Of a stretch of DNA of 64,000 nt, positions 1-8,713 are shown one piece after another. This stretch comes from Streptomyces sp. NBC_01210 (GTDB taxonomy: Bacteria > Actinomycetota > Actinomycetes > Streptomycetales > Streptomycetaceae), in the NCBI RefSeq assembly GCF_036010325.1, contig NZ_CP108549.1, positions 3,720,001-3,784,000 on the forward strand. The letters are read 5' to 3'. Positions within the stretch are counted from its first letter, which is position 1. Each line of letters begins with the position of its first letter. A program made the position numbers and the translations under genes. The notes beneath the pieces were generated by a model, which was not told where the DNA came from, ran no database searches, and worked only from the letters and a program-made list of their open reading frames with translations.

Positions 1-897
1 TACCGCGGTGCCCGACGGATCGGCCGAGGCGGCCAGCCAGTCGCTGCCCGCCTTGTCGTCGGCTGCCCGCACCACCGCTCCGACGCGGCCCGTGCGGGTG
101 GTGACATGGACGGTCAGATCCGCGGCGGGGTCGGAGGTCAGTGTGGAGAGCAGGACCGGGACGCTGGATCCGGCGGGGACCGGGATGCCCTCGGTCAGTG
201 TGGTCTTGAGGGCGCCGTCCTTGCCGTACAGCTCGATGTCGGCGACGGCAGCCGTCGGGTCCGGGTTGGTGAGGTGGACGTAGTCCTGGCGGTTCTTGGC
301 GATGGAGGCGCCCGGGAACCAGAAGTCGGTGTCGGGTGCGGTGCAGCTGACGCCGAGCACGCCGCGCGAGCCGCCCGCGGTGACCGTGGTGGTCTGCTGG
401 GCGGTCCAGCCGGGGGCGAGGCGGCCGGTGGCGGTGCCGACGAGGGCGGGGGCCTCGCCGCCGGCGGCCTTGGCGGCGACGGGCTTGCCGGGCTCCTTCA
501 GCGCGAGCACCGCCTTGTCGGGCGCCGGCTTCTTCGCGCCCTCCGCCGCGGCGCCCTTCTTGGCGCCCTTCTGGGTTTCCTTCTGGGTTTCCTTCTGGGT
601 TTCCTTCTTGGGCGCGGTGCCGGTGTCGGCCAGGGTGGCGGCCGACGCCTTCAGCTCGGCTGCACCGTCCTTCGCGTCTCCGGCCTTCCCGACCGGGGTG
701 AACGACGTGTACGCCGTCTCCGCGATCTCGGAGCTGCTCGGCGCCGGGCAGAGCAGGCTGGAGCGTTCGACGGGCAGCCGCGCCGCGGCCCCGGCTTCCG
801 CCGTCGAGCCGCCGCCCGGTGCGGTGAGGGCGGCGAACCCGGTGATCGCGGCGAGTGCGACGGTGGTCGCGATCAGGGAGATGGTTGTGCGCTTCAC
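1..897 (-). CDS. DUF5719-like secreted/membrane protein (3' part missing)
   Basis: The gene reads leftward from a GTG at 897 and runs off the left edge; 299 codons are visible. The start forms a GTGA overlap with the stop of the upstream glycosyltransferase, so the pair is probably translationally coupled. A hydrophobic N-terminal segment (about residues 7-25) suggests export or membrane anchoring. It is followed by an Ala/Lys-rich linker with the tetrapeptide KETQ repeated three times, then beta-rich sequence. Family knowledge: DUF5719 proteins commonly sit beside this large glycosyltransferase next to whiB in Streptomyces. The function is unknown; a role in envelope glycan assembly is inferred from the neighbour only. 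Confidence 0.7.
   Translation of the reverse strand, partial: MKRTTISLIATTVALAAITGFAALTAPGGGSTAEAGAAARLPVERSSLLCPAPSSSEIAETAYTSFTPVGKAGDAKDGAAELKASAATLADTGTAPKKETQKETQKETQKGAKKGAAAEGAKKPAPDKAVLALKEPGKPVAAKAAGGEAPALVGTATGRLAPGWTAQQTTTVTAGGSRGVLGVSCTAPDTDFWFPGASIAKNRQDYVHLTNPDPTAAVADIELYGKDGALKTTLTEGIPVPAGSSVPVLLSTLTSDPAADLTVHVTTRTGRVGAVVRAADDKAGSDWLAASADPSGTAV
569..604. repeat. Three exact 12-bp tandem repeats encoding KETQ
   Basis: The 12-bp unit TTCTGGGTTTCC occurs three times head to tail. It lies in the linker of the DUF5719-like protein and keeps frame, giving KETQ x3 in the protein. Confidence 0.9.
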
Positions 898-3800
898 TCT
901 GACTCGCCTCGCGAAGTGTTGCCGGGATGCTGTTCGGTCTCGCTGCCGTCGGGGTAGGGCTGTCCGCCCTGCCGGTCGTAGCCGTACGGGTCGTACTGGC
1001 CCTCCTGGTACTGCCCGTCCCCGTAGGTCGCCGCCTGGTACGGGTCGGCCTGGTACGGCTGCTGCTGGTACTGGTCCGCAGCGCCGTACTGCTGCCCGTC
1101 GCCGTACTGCTCACCCCCGTACTGCTGCCGGCCGTCGTACTGGGCGCCGCCCTGGTACTGCTCGTTGTCGTACGGGGCGGTGTACCCGGTGTCCGCGTAC
1201 GACTGCGCGTCCCATTCGCCGTACTGCTGCTGGGGCACCGCCGCGTACTGCGTCGGCTGCTGCTCGGCCTGCTGTGCGCCGAGTTGGCCGTACGGGTCCG
1301 GGGCGGCGTAGGCCTGAACCTGCTCGGCCGTCCCCACCTCTGTCTCCAGCGCCGTGTCCGACTCGGCCTCCGCTTCGGACTCCGCTTCGGCCTGCGCGCG
1401 CAGTCTGCGTGCCCTGCGGCCTTCGCCCTCCACCGGCTGAGCCGGTACGGCGATCTCCTCGTCCGGCAGGTCGTCGTCGATCTCCCGGCGCCGGCCCGGA
1501 AGCGCGAGCACCAGCAGCACCAGCGCGAACGCGCCCTGGGTCCAGATCCAGCCCGTGTGGGTGGCGGGGTCGTCGTACGTCAGATCCAGCCGACCGCCCT
1601 CGGCGGGCAGCTCGAAGCCCTGGGCCCAGCCGTCGACGGTGGTCTTCGTCAGCACGCGGCCGTCGAGCGTTGCCTGCCAGCCTGCGTCGGCGCGGTCCGC
1701 GATGCGCAGCACGCGTCCGGACGCACCGGCCGGGATCTTGGCGTGGGCCTCGACCGGGTCGGCGGCGACGGGCAGGGGGTCGGCCTTGCCGGTGACGATG
1801 GTGGCCCGTGCCACCTGGCGGTCGACGCGCCACAGTGCGCTGCCGTCGAGCTGGCTCAGCCGGGTGAGGCCCGGGGTGGCGTCGAGGACGCGGCCGGTCT
1901 GGCGCGGTGCTCCGTCACGTACCAGTACGTAACGGATCGCGAAGCCGCTGAGCTGGCTGGTCTGGTCGGCGCCGGAGCCCGCGACGAGGTTGGCGACGAC
2001 CTTGTCGAGGCGGCCGTCGTTGCCGCCGGCCTCGGACAGTTCGGCGTCGCCGAGGCGGCCGCCGGAACCGCGTACGAGGGTGTACGAGACCTTGGCGGCG
2101 GAGGTGCCGCCGAGGACGAGGGTGCGTGGCTGGTCGCGGGTGTCGCTCTCTGCGGCGACGAAGGCGGGCACCTGGACGGGGTCGCGTCGTTGCAGCGGGC
2201 CCGCGGCGCCGCTGAGCATCCAGTTGCCTGCGGCGAGAAGGGGGGCAATGCCGGCGGCGAGCGTGACGAGGGCCGCGACGGGCTGGCGCCAGCCGAAGTT
2301 CTGGGCGGCGACGCGGGAGCGGCCGCCTTCGGCGCCGATGACGGCGGCGGTGAGCAGGGCGATGCCGTAGACGAGGGTGGCGGGTCCTGCCCAGCCGGAG
2401 CCGTTGGCGAGCACCGCGAAGATCAGTGCGACAAGTGCGGCGGCCCAGGCGGCGCGGATCGCGAACTGCCGTTCGCCGCGCAGCAGGGCCGCAAGTGCGG
2501 CCAGGACGATGCCGATGAGCAGGATTCCGCCCGCGGCCTTGGGGCCGCCGGGGCTCATGCCGAGGAGGTCGAGTGCGCCGGCCGATCCGGTGCCGAACTC
2601 GAGTCCGGCTTCACGGAAGAAGCCGGACGGGCCGGTGAGCAGGGTCAGCGACCACGGCGCGAGCACAAGGAGCGGAGTGCCGACGGCGGCGAGGAAGCGC
2701 AGTCCGTATGCCGTGATGTCGTCACGTCGCAGTACGAGGACGCCGATGCCGAGGACGAGCGCGATCGGCCACACGATGGGTGTGAACGCCATGGTGAAGG
2801 TCAGCAGGAGGGCGTAGGCCCAGGTGGCGCGCCAGCTTCCGCGCCCGCCGCCGATGTCGCCGCGCAGTCCGTGGGCGGCGACGCCGGCGCGTGCGATGAG
2901 GGGCAGCAGGATCGCGAGTACGGCGGTGCCGAGCCGTCCGGTGGCGAGTGCGCCGGTCGCGGCGGGCAGGAACGCGTACGCGACGCTCCCCCAGGCCCGC
3001 AGCAGCCGGGACTCGACGATGGGCCGGGAGGCGAAGTACGCGGTGAGTCCGGCGAGCGGGACCGAGCAGACGAGCAGCACGGTGAGTGCGAAGCCGGTGG
3101 AGCCGAGGAAGAGAGTGGAGAGCGCCGCGAGCACCGCGAGGTAGGGCGGTGCGGTCTGGGTGCCGCCGGTGCCGAGCGGGTGCCAGTTGTCGGCGTAACG
3201 GGACCAGAGCTCGGAGACGTCGGCCGGGGCGGGCAGCAGTGCGCCGCCCGCGAGGGCGCCGCTGCCGAAGAGTCCGCGGCAGGCGACGAGCGAGACGATG
3301 AGCAGGACGGCGAAGAGCACCGGTCCCGGCTTGCGCCCTATTTTCTTCAGGCGGGCGAATTGTTCGATCTCGAGGAAGTCCGCATCGTCGCCGCCGGGTC
3401 CGGATTCGACGGCGCCGTGCCGGGAGCCGCCGGAGTCGGCGTCGGAGCTGCCGCCGAAATGGCCCGCGACCTGTTCGACGGTGGCGCGGACGGTCGCGCC
3501 CGTCGGCGGGAAGAGGGGGCGCAGTTCGCCGGCCTCGACCGCTCGCCGAGAGCGCCTGCGGCGTCCGGCGATGATCCGTTCGGGCCGCAGCAGGGTGCCG
3601 AAGAGGCCCATGACTTCGTCGACGGCCTGGCCGGGGACTTTTCCGACGAGGTAGGCGAGGGTGCGCAGCAGGGTGCCGAAGACGATGCGCAGGAGTACGT
3701 AGGGGAGTGTGGCGCCGCGTGCGTTGGTGAGGAGGGTGTAGACGGCCCCGGCCTTGTCGACGCGGTGCGGGCTGGCGACGGAGCGTCCCGCGCAGTCGAC

Positions 3801-4637
3801 GGTGCGGCGTTCGCGGGCGGCGGCTTCGGCGTGCCGCATGACGGCGTCGGGGGCGATGAGGACGCGGTGCCCTGCGGCGTGGGCGCGCCAGCAGAGGTCG
3901 ACGTCGTCGCGCATGAGGGGCAGTCGTCGGTCGAAGCCGCCGAGCTCCTCGAAGACGTCGCGGCGGATGAGCATGCCGGCGGAGGAGACGGAGAGGACGG
4001 AGCGGATCTGGTCGTGCTGCCCCTGGTCCTGTTCGCGCCGGTCGAGTCCGGTCCAGCGGCGTCCGCTGTTGGCGATGGAGACGCCTGCCTCGAGGAGCTG
4101 TTTGCGGTCGTACCAGCCGCGGAGTTTGGGTCCGACGATGGCGGCGTATTCGTCGGAGTCGGCGACGCGCAGCAGTTCGGCGAGAGCGCCGGGTTCGGGT
4201 GCGCTGTCGTCGTGGAGGAGCCACAGCCATTGGACGGGTTCGCCGTGGGGCAGCTCGGGCATGTTGTAGGCGTCGTCGCGCCAGCTCCTGCTGACCGGGT
4301 CCCAGCCGCTGGGCCGCTTCAGGTAGGGCAGGTCGTCGGGCGTGAGCACGCCGGCGGTGCGGGCCGCTTCGTCGACGGCGGTGCCGAAGCCGGTGCGGCG
4401 GGCGAGGTGCAGTACGCGTTCGGCGCCGAGTGCTTCGGTGACCAGCCGAGCGGAGTCGTCGGCGCTGCCGGTGTCGGCGGCGATGACGTTCTGTACGGGG
4501 CGTTCCTGGCCGAGGAGTCCGGCGAGGGCGTCGGGGAGCCAGCGTGCGCCGTCGTGGGAGACAAGCACGGCGGTGACGACATGCCGCGGGAACTCGGGCG
4601 GGTGTGCGGGAACAAACGCGGCTGTGGTGGGGGACAT
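894..4637 (-). CDS. Large GT2 glycosyltransferase with multi-pass membrane region
   Basis: This 1247-residue protein begins with a family 2 glycosyltransferase domain (about residues 15-300). Visible motifs are an early VLVSHDGARWL strand, an acidic HDDSAPEP motif and a downstream RDDVDLCWRAH motif. Many hydrophobic helices follow (about 440-800), then an extracytoplasmic domain, one more TM near 1070, and a Tyr/Gln/Gly-rich tail of about 150 residues. It probably transfers a sugar to an envelope polymer at the membrane. The ATG at 4637 was chosen because GGAGGG lies upstream and the GT domain starts soon after; a longer frame to 4706 has no support. Its stop overlaps the start of the DUF5719-like gene. 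Confidence 0.85.
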   Translation of the reverse strand: MSPTTAAFVPAHPPEFPRHVVTAVLVSHDGARWLPDALAGLLGQERPVQNVIAADTGSADDSARLVTEALGAERVLHLARRTGFGTAVDEAARTAGVLTPDDLPYLKRPSGWDPVSRSWRDDAYNMPELPHGEPVQWLWLLHDDSAPEPGALAELLRVADSDEYAAIVGPKLRGWYDRKQLLEAGVSIANSGRRWTGLDRREQDQGQHDQIRSVLSVSSAGMLIRRDVFEELGGFDRRLPLMRDDVDLCWRAHAAGHRVLIAPDAVMRHAEAAARERRTVDCAGRSVASPHRVDKAGAVYTLLTNARGATLPYVLLRIVFGTLLRTLAYLVGKVPGQAVDEVMGLFGTLLRPERIIAGRRRRSRRAVEAGELRPLFPPTGATVRATVEQVAGHFGGSSDADSGGSRHGAVESGPGGDDADFLEIEQFARLKKIGRKPGPVLFAVLLIVSLVACRGLFGSGALAGGALLPAPADVSELWSRYADNWHPLGTGGTQTAPPYLAVLAALSTLFLGSTGFALTVLLVCSVPLAGLTAYFASRPIVESRLLRAWGSVAYAFLPAATGALATGRLGTAVLAILLPLIARAGVAAHGLRGDIGGGRGSWRATWAYALLLTFTMAFTPIVWPIALVLGIGVLVLRRDDITAYGLRFLAAVGTPLLVLAPWSLTLLTGPSGFFREAGLEFGTGSAGALDLLGMSPGGPKAAGGILLIGIVLAALAALLRGERQFAIRAAWAAALVALIFAVLANGSGWAGPATLVYGIALLTAAVIGAEGGRSRVAAQNFGWRQPVAALVTLAAGIAPLLAAGNWMLSGAAGPLQRRDPVQVPAFVAAESDTRDQPRTLVLGGTSAAKVSYTLVRGSGGRLGDAELSEAGGNDGRLDKVVANLVAGSGADQTSQLSGFAIRYVLVRDGAPRQTGRVLDATPGLTRLSQLDGSALWRVDRQVARATIVTGKADPLPVAADPVEAHAKIPAGASGRVLRIADRADAGWQATLDGRVLTKTTVDGWAQGFELPAEGGRLDLTYDDPATHTGWIWTQGAFALVLLVLALPGRRREIDDDLPDEEIAVPAQPVEGEGRRARRLRAQAEAESEAEAESDTALETEVGTAEQVQAYAAPDPYGQLGAQQAEQQPTQYAAVPQQQYGEWDAQSYADTGYTAPYDNEQYQGGAQYDGRQQYGGEQYGDGQQYGAADQYQQQPYQADPYQAATYGDGQYQEGQYDPYGYDRQGGQPYPDGSETEQHPGNTSRGESE

Positions 4638-4781
4638 TGAGGTACGGGCCCTCCGGCCGGGGGGTCGCCCCGTAGGGGCGTTGGAGCGTCTCGGACGGGG
4701 CCCCACACTAACGGTATGAAAAAGCGCTGCGGCGCGAAGCGGCTCGATGGGGTTGGTGGTCGGGCGACGGGTGGGACAGAA

Positions 4782-4820
4782 CGGTCCGCCGACTGCGGCG
4801 AGTGCGCAGTCGGCGGACCG
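4782..4820 (-). terminator. Hairpin terminator downstream of whiB
   Basis: Perfect 16-bp inverted repeat (4782-4797 and 4805-4820) with a 7-nt loop. It lies just beyond the whiB stop and before the glycosyltransferase. There is no strong U-tract, as is usual in Streptomyces. Confidence 0.7.
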
Positions 4821-4875
4821 TGGTTTACGTACAGGCTTGTGGTGTTTGGTCGAGTCTCGGGTATCGGTTCGGTTT

Positions 4876-5139
4876 TCAGACGGCGGCCTTCTTCAGCCTG
4901 CGGCGTTCGCGTTCGGACAGGCCGCCCCAGATACCGAATCGCTCGTCGTTGGCGAGGGCGTACTCGAGACATTCGGGGCGGACCTCGCAGGCAAGGCAGA
5001 CCTTCTTGGCCTCGCGGGTGGATCCGCCCTTCTCAGGGAAGAAGGACTCGGGGTCGGTCTGGGCGCACAACGCGCGCTCCTGCCAGCCGAGTTCCTCGTC
5101 CGCGTCCTCGACCAGCAGTTGTTCGAACAGCTCGGTCAT
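4876..5139 (-). CDS. whiB: WhiB iron-sulfur developmental transcription factor
   Basis: An 87-residue protein, the usual length of Streptomyces WhiB. The [4Fe-4S] ligands are C25, C48, C51 and C57, followed by the turn GIWGGL at 69-74 and a basic ERRRLKK tail that contacts DNA. Known role: with WhiA, WhiB switches on septation genes for sporulation; it is the counterpart of WhiB2 (Rv3260c) in mycobacteria. The start at 5139 has GAGGGG upstream; the frame continues to 5205, but those extra residues are not part of the conserved protein. It is transcribed away from the cysteine dioxygenase, leaving a long shared upstream region. Confidence 0.97.
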   Translation of the reverse strand: MTELFEQLLVEDADEELGWQERALCAQTDPESFFPEKGGSTREAKKVCLACEVRPECLEYALANDERFGIWGGLSERERRRLKKAAV

Positions 5140-5560
5140 GTGCGCCCCTCGTCTGTTTTTGCGTCCCCGTGATGTTGCCGGTGTCGCTTTTCGGCCGAAC
5201 GACACGAGTGAAATTACAAGTGCGGTGCTCCAAGCCAGTCAAGCCGAGATCTGCTATTGGGCCCGGTATTCACTCTGGGGAACCAAAGCTTTGCGGAAAG
5301 TGTTCAAATCATGAGAAACCTGACACATGCCAGCGGCCTGCCCCGCACTCCCCCTCTCACACAGAGAAGACGTGGCTGGGATCGATCTTGTTGCCCATCG
5401 AGCCACTGAAGCGATCCGGATCACAGTCCGATCACGGGACCGCAACGGCGTTTGTCAGCGCGGTTGCTGCGCCATGTCTCCGCGGTCGCGGCTGCACAAA
5501 CCTTTCTCCGCAGCCAGTAACCGGATGAGGTGAAACATTACCGCCAAATCGGTCATCGAG
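5140..5560. other. Long whiB upstream region, no gene seen
   Basis: About 420 bp with no convincing coding frame on either strand. It is less GC-rich than its surroundings and probably holds the whiB promoters. Two GACAC pentamers (near 5201 and 5319) resemble the core of the WhiA recognition motif. This is only a five-base match and weak evidence. Confidence 0.45.
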
Positions 5561-5589
5561 TTGACAGTATTGGACCCACCCGTCACCTT
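5561..5589 (+). promoter_or_regulatory. Candidate promoter of the leader peptide and cysteine dioxygenase
   Basis: A consensus -35 box TTGACA (5561-5566) is followed after 17 bp by CACCTT (5584-5589), an acceptable -10 for a housekeeping sigma factor. The leader ATG begins 7 nt after the -10, so the leader would be leaderless or nearly so. Confidence 0.5.
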
Positions 5590-5596
5590 TGATTGC

Positions 5597-5683
5597 ATGC
5601 CAGTGACCTCAGCGCCCTTCGCAACCCCCACCCGTGGGTTCCGCAGCGCTGTCCAGGCTCGCTGTTGCTGTTCCAGCTGTTGA
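5597..5683 (+). CDS. Candidate cysteine-codon leader peptide (28 aa)
   Basis: A short frame of 28 codons ends in R-C-C-C-S-S-C-stop, so four of the last six sense codons are Cys (TGT/TGC). It lies 108 bp upstream of a cysteine dioxygenase-type gene, directly after a good TTGACA promoter. Short Cys-rich uORFs that act as cysteine attenuators are known in actinobacteria, notably mycobacteria. GTTCC within the Cys codons (5670-5674) can pair with GGAAC overlapping the downstream ribosome binding site (5777-5781). A regulatory role is inferred. A frame on the opposite strand also crosses this region but lacks supporting features. Confidence 0.6.
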   Translation: MPVTSAPFATPTRGFRSAVQARCCCSSC

Positions 5684-5791
5684 TGCCGTAGCGCTCCAGC
5701 TTCACCACCGCGTACAGCTCATCGCCGTATGCACCGCATGTACTGCGACACCCCTGCACTGCACGTTCTCTGCCGAGGAACCACCGCACCC

Positions 5792-6292
5792 ATGAACAGC
5801 GACAGCGACCTCCAGATCGCCGGCGACATCCTCGCCGTACAGCACCTGCTCCAGCCCGCCCGTGAGCACCCGGCCACCGTCGCCGACTTCGTCGGCCTGG
5901 CCCGCTCCATCGCCGCCGACCGCGCGCAGTGGGCCCACCTCGTCCAGTACGACACCACCACCCGCTGGTACCACCGGCTGCGCACCGGTCCGGGCTACGA
6001 GGTGTGGCTGCTGTCCTGGGTCCCGGGGCAGGGCAGCGGGCTGCACGACCACGGACTGTCCTCCGGTGTGCTGACCGTCCTCGACGGCGAGCTCACCGAG
6101 CGCACCGCAGACACCTCCCGGTCCCTGTCGGCCGGCGCGCAGCGGGTGTTCGCGCCCGGATATGTGCACGAGGTGGTCAATGACTCGCTCGAGCCTGCGG
6201 TCAGCCTGCACATCTACTACCCGGGTCTGACCGATATGCCGATGCACAGCTCCCAGTGCTCCCCGGCCGAACGGGATGTCGTAGCCGCCTGA
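5792..6292 (+). CDS. Cysteine dioxygenase-family cupin protein
   Basis: A 166-residue single-domain cupin of the type I cysteine dioxygenase family. These enzymes oxidise L-cysteine to cysteine sulfinate with a mononuclear non-haem iron. Likely iron ligands are the two His of GLHDHGLSSG (about residues 86-90) and the His of GYVHEVVN (about 130). The ATG at 5792 has GAGGAA 11 nt upstream; an in-frame ATG at 5729 lacks a ribosome site. The upstream Cys-rich leader supports a cysteine-related substrate, but thiol dioxygenases of this family also use related thiols such as 3-mercaptopropionate. Confidence 0.8.
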   Translation: MNSDSDLQIAGDILAVQHLLQPAREHPATVADFVGLARSIAADRAQWAHLVQYDTTTRWYHRLRTGPGYEVWLLSWVPGQGSGLHDHGLSSGVLTVLDGELTERTADTSRSLSAGAQRVFAPGYVHEVVNDSLEPAVSLHIYYPGLTDMPMHSSQCSPAERDVVAA

Positions 6293-6302
6293 CCACCACC
6301 GG

Positions 6303-6428
6303 GATCAAGCTCCGCCTGACAGTCCCGCCCTTCGCCCGACCACCACCCCTCATGAGATCAGGCTCCGCCTGACAGTCCCGCCCGTCGCCCGACCACCACC
6401 CCTCATGGGATCAGGCTCCGCCTGACAG
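6303..6428. repeat. 53-bp tandem repeat with hairpins before fbiA
   Basis: Copies start at 6303, 6356 and 6409; the first two are full 53-bp units and the third is partial. Each contains the palindrome TCAGGCTCCGCCTGA (the first copy has one change), a 6-bp stem with a 3-nt loop. The last copy runs into a second small palindrome, GACAGACTGTC, ending a few bases before the fbiA ATG. It may terminate cysteine dioxygenase transcription or tune fbiA. Confidence 0.85.
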
Positions 6429-6437
6429 ACTGTCTGC

Positions 6438-7394
6438 ATGCGCATTGTGGTTCTGGCCGGCGGCATCGGCGGCGCCCGTTTCCTCCGCGGTCTCAAGCAG
6501 GCCGCGCCCGAAGCGGACGTCACGGTGATCGGCAACACCGGCGACGACATCCATCTGTTCGGACTGAAGGTCTGCCCCGACCTCGACACCGTGATGTACA
6601 CCCTCGGCGGTGGCATCAACGAGGAGCAGGGCTGGGGCCGTACGGACGAGACCTTCCAGGTCAAGAGCGAGCTCGCGGCGTACGGCGTGGGACCCGAGTG
6701 GTTCGGTCTCGGCGACCGCGACTTCGCCACGCACATCGTCCGTACGCAGATGCTGAGCGCGGGCTATCCGCTCAGCGCCGTCACCGAGGCACTCTGCGCG
6801 CGGTGGAACCCGGGCGTGCGGCTGCTGCCGATGTCCGACGACCGCGTCGAGACGCATGTCGCCGTCGAGGTCGAGGGCGAGCGCAAGGTCATCCATTTCC
6901 AGGAGTACTGGGTGAAGCTGCGGGCGTCCGTGGCCGCGGAGGCCGTCGTGCCCGTCGGCGCGGACCAGGCGAAGCCGGCGCCCGGGGTGCTGGAGGCGAT
7001 CGCCGCCGCCGACGTCATCCTCTTCCCGCCGTCCAACCCCGTCGTCAGCGTCGGCACGATCCTGGCCGTGCCGGGAATCCGCGAGGCCATAGCCGAAGCG
7101 GGCGTCCCGGTCGTGGGCCTGTCCCCCATCGTCGGGGACGCGCCGGTGCGCGGCATGGCGGACAAGGTCCTGGCCGCGGTGGGCGTGGAGGCGACGGCCG
7201 CGGCCGTCGCCCAGCACTACGGCTCCGGGCTGCTCGACGGCTGGCTGGTCGACACGGTGGACGCGGGCGCGGTGGCGGAGGTCGAGGCGGCCGGGATCCG
7301 CTGCCGGGCCGTGCCGCTGCTGATGACGGATGTGGACGCGACCGCCGAGATGGCGCGTCAGGCGCTGGCCCTGGCCGAGGAGGTACGGGCGTGA
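6438..7394 (+). CDS. fbiA: 2-phospho-L-lactate/phosphoenolpyruvyl transferase (F420 biosynthesis)
   Basis: A 318-residue CofD/FbiA family protein. It transfers the lactyl- or enolpyruvyl-phospho moiety from the guanylylated donor to the deazaflavin Fo, giving F420-0 or its dehydro form. The N-terminus [15 protein letters not shown] (residues 5-19) is the family's nucleotide-binding signature; GNTGDD and a downstream PSNP segment are also typical. No ribosome site is visible before the ATG, which follows a small palindrome, so translation may be leaderless or coupled. The stop overlaps the GTG of fbiB. The pair matches mycobacterial fbiA-fbiB (Rv3261-Rv3262). Confidence 0.95.
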   Translation: MRIVVLAGGIGGARFLRGLKQAAPEADVTVIGNTGDDIHLFGLKVCPDLDTVMYTLGGGINEEQGWGRTDETFQVKSELAAYGVGPEWFGLGDRDFATHIVRTQMLSAGYPLSAVTEALCARWNPGVRLLPMSDDRVETHVAVEVEGERKVIHFQEYWVKLRASVAAEAVVPVGADQAKPAPGVLEAIAAADVILFPPSNPVVSVGTILAVPGIREAIAEAGVPVVGLSPIVGDAPVRGMADKVLAAVGVEATAAAVAQHYGSGLLDGWLVDTVDAGAVAEVEAAGIRCRAVPLLMTDVDATAEMARQALALAEEVRA

Positions 7395-8689
7395 ACCCGC
7401 CCTCCTACCGGGTCTGGGCGCTGCCCGGTCTTGCGGAGGTCCAGCCGGGCGACGACCTCGCGAAGCTGATCACCGCGGCCTCACCGGAGCTGGTGGACGG
7501 CGACGTACTGCTCGTCACCTCGAAGATCGTGAGCAAGGCGGAGGGGCGGGTCGTCGAGGCGGCCGACCGCGAGGCAGCCATCGACGCGGAGACGGTACGG
7601 GTGGTGGCGCGGCGCGGCACCCTTCGTATCGTCGAGAACCGGCAGGGCCTGGTGATGGCCGCGGCCGGGGTCGACGCCTCCAACACCCCTGCGGGGACAG
7701 TGCTGTTGCTGCCCGCCGATCCTGATGCCTCGGCGCGGGCGATCCGCGAAGGGCTGCGGGAGTCGCTCGGCGTCGACGTCGGCGTGATCGTCACGGACAC
7801 CTTCGGGCGGCCCTGGCGCAACGGTCTGACCGATGTCGCGATCGGTGCGGCGGGCGTGCGGGTACTGGACGATCTGCGCGGCGGGACCGATACGTACGGC
7901 AATCCGCTGAGCGCGACCGTCGTCGCCACCGCGGACGAACTGGCCGCGGCGGGCGACCTGGTGAAGGGCAAGGTGGCGGGTCTGCCGGTCGCGGTGGTCC
8001 GCGGTCTGCCGCATCTGGTGGCCGACGCGGCCGAGGGAGCGCGGGCGATGGTCCGGGTCGCGGCCGACGACATGTTCCGGCTGGGGACCTCGGAGGCGGT
8101 ACGGGAGGCGGTGAGCCAGCGCCGTACGGTGCGGGAGTTCACGGACGAACCGGTGGACGGCGGTGCGGTACGCCGCGCCGTCGCCGCGGCTGTGACGGCT
8201 CCGGCGCCCCATCACACGACGCCCTGGCGGTTCGTACTCCTCGAATCCGCCGCGGCACGCACCGGGTTGCTCGACGCGATGCGGGACGCGTGGATCGCGG
8301 ACCTGCGTCGCGACGGCAAGTCGGAGGAGTCCGTCGCGAAGCGGGTGCGGCGCGGGGACGTGCTGCGCAAGGCGCCGTATCTGGTCGTGCCGTGCCTGGT
8401 GGCGGACGGCTCGCACCACTACGGGGACGAACGCCGGGATGCCGCCGAGCGCGAGATGTTCGTGGTCGCTGCGGGCGCGGGCGTGCAGAACTTCCTGGTG
8501 GCGCTGGCGGGTGAGCGGCTCGGCTCGGCGTGGGTGTCGTCGACGATGTTCTGCCGCGAGGTCGTACGGGACGTGCTGCGGCTGCCGGAGGAGTGGGACC
8601 CGATGGGCGCGGTGGCGGTCGGGCATGCCGCCGGGGCGCCGAAGGAACGGCCGGCGCGGGAGGCGGAGCACTTCATCGAGGTGCGGTGA
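7391..8689 (+). CDS. fbiB: Bifunctional F420-0:gamma-glutamyl ligase / FMN-dependent nitroreductase-fold protein
   Basis: A 432-residue fusion starting at a GTG that overlaps the fbiA stop (GTGA). Residues 1-245 are a CofE ligase domain that adds glutamates to F420-0 ([10 protein letters not shown] and [16 protein letters not shown] motifs are visible). Residues 255-432 are a nitroreductase-fold FMN domain (QRRTVREF, then [17 protein letters not shown]). In actinobacteria this second domain reduces the dehydro-F420 precursor. The fused form is the actinobacterial FbiB; archaeal CofE has only the first domain. Confidence 0.95.
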   Translation: MNPPSYRVWALPGLAEVQPGDDLAKLITAASPELVDGDVLLVTSKIVSKAEGRVVEAADREAAIDAETVRVVARRGTLRIVENRQGLVMAAAGVDASNTPAGTVLLLPADPDASARAIREGLRESLGVDVGVIVTDTFGRPWRNGLTDVAIGAAGVRVLDDLRGGTDTYGNPLSATVVATADELAAAGDLVKGKVAGLPVAVVRGLPHLVADAAEGARAMVRVAADDMFRLGTSEAVREAVSQRRTVREFTDEPVDGGAVRRAVAAAVTAPAPHHTTPWRFVLLESAAARTGLLDAMRDAWIADLRRDGKSEESVAKRVRRGDVLRKAPYLVVPCLVADGSHHYGDERRDAAEREMFVVAAGAGVQNFLVALAGERLGSAWVSSTMFCREVVRDVLRLPEEWDPMGAVAVGHAAGAPKERPAREAEHFIEVR

Positions 8690-8713
8690 CGCGCCCTCGC
8701 GCCCCGCAGCACG

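Noticed and set aside
927..4640. A 1237-codon open frame on the plus strand
   Set aside because: It is the antisense shadow of the giant glycosyltransferase: low-complexity Gly/Ala/Glu/Val sequence, no domain, and codon-position GC typical of the opposite strand.
5140..5205. Extended WhiB start adding 22 residues
   Set aside because: The extension is outside the conserved 87-residue protein, and a good ribosome site precedes the ATG at 5139.
5583..5789. Minus-strand frame of 68 codons over the cysteine leader
   Set aside because: Part of it looks protein-like (DELYAVVKLERYG), but it has no ribosome site, no homologue I know, and it conflicts with the better supported leader on the other strand.
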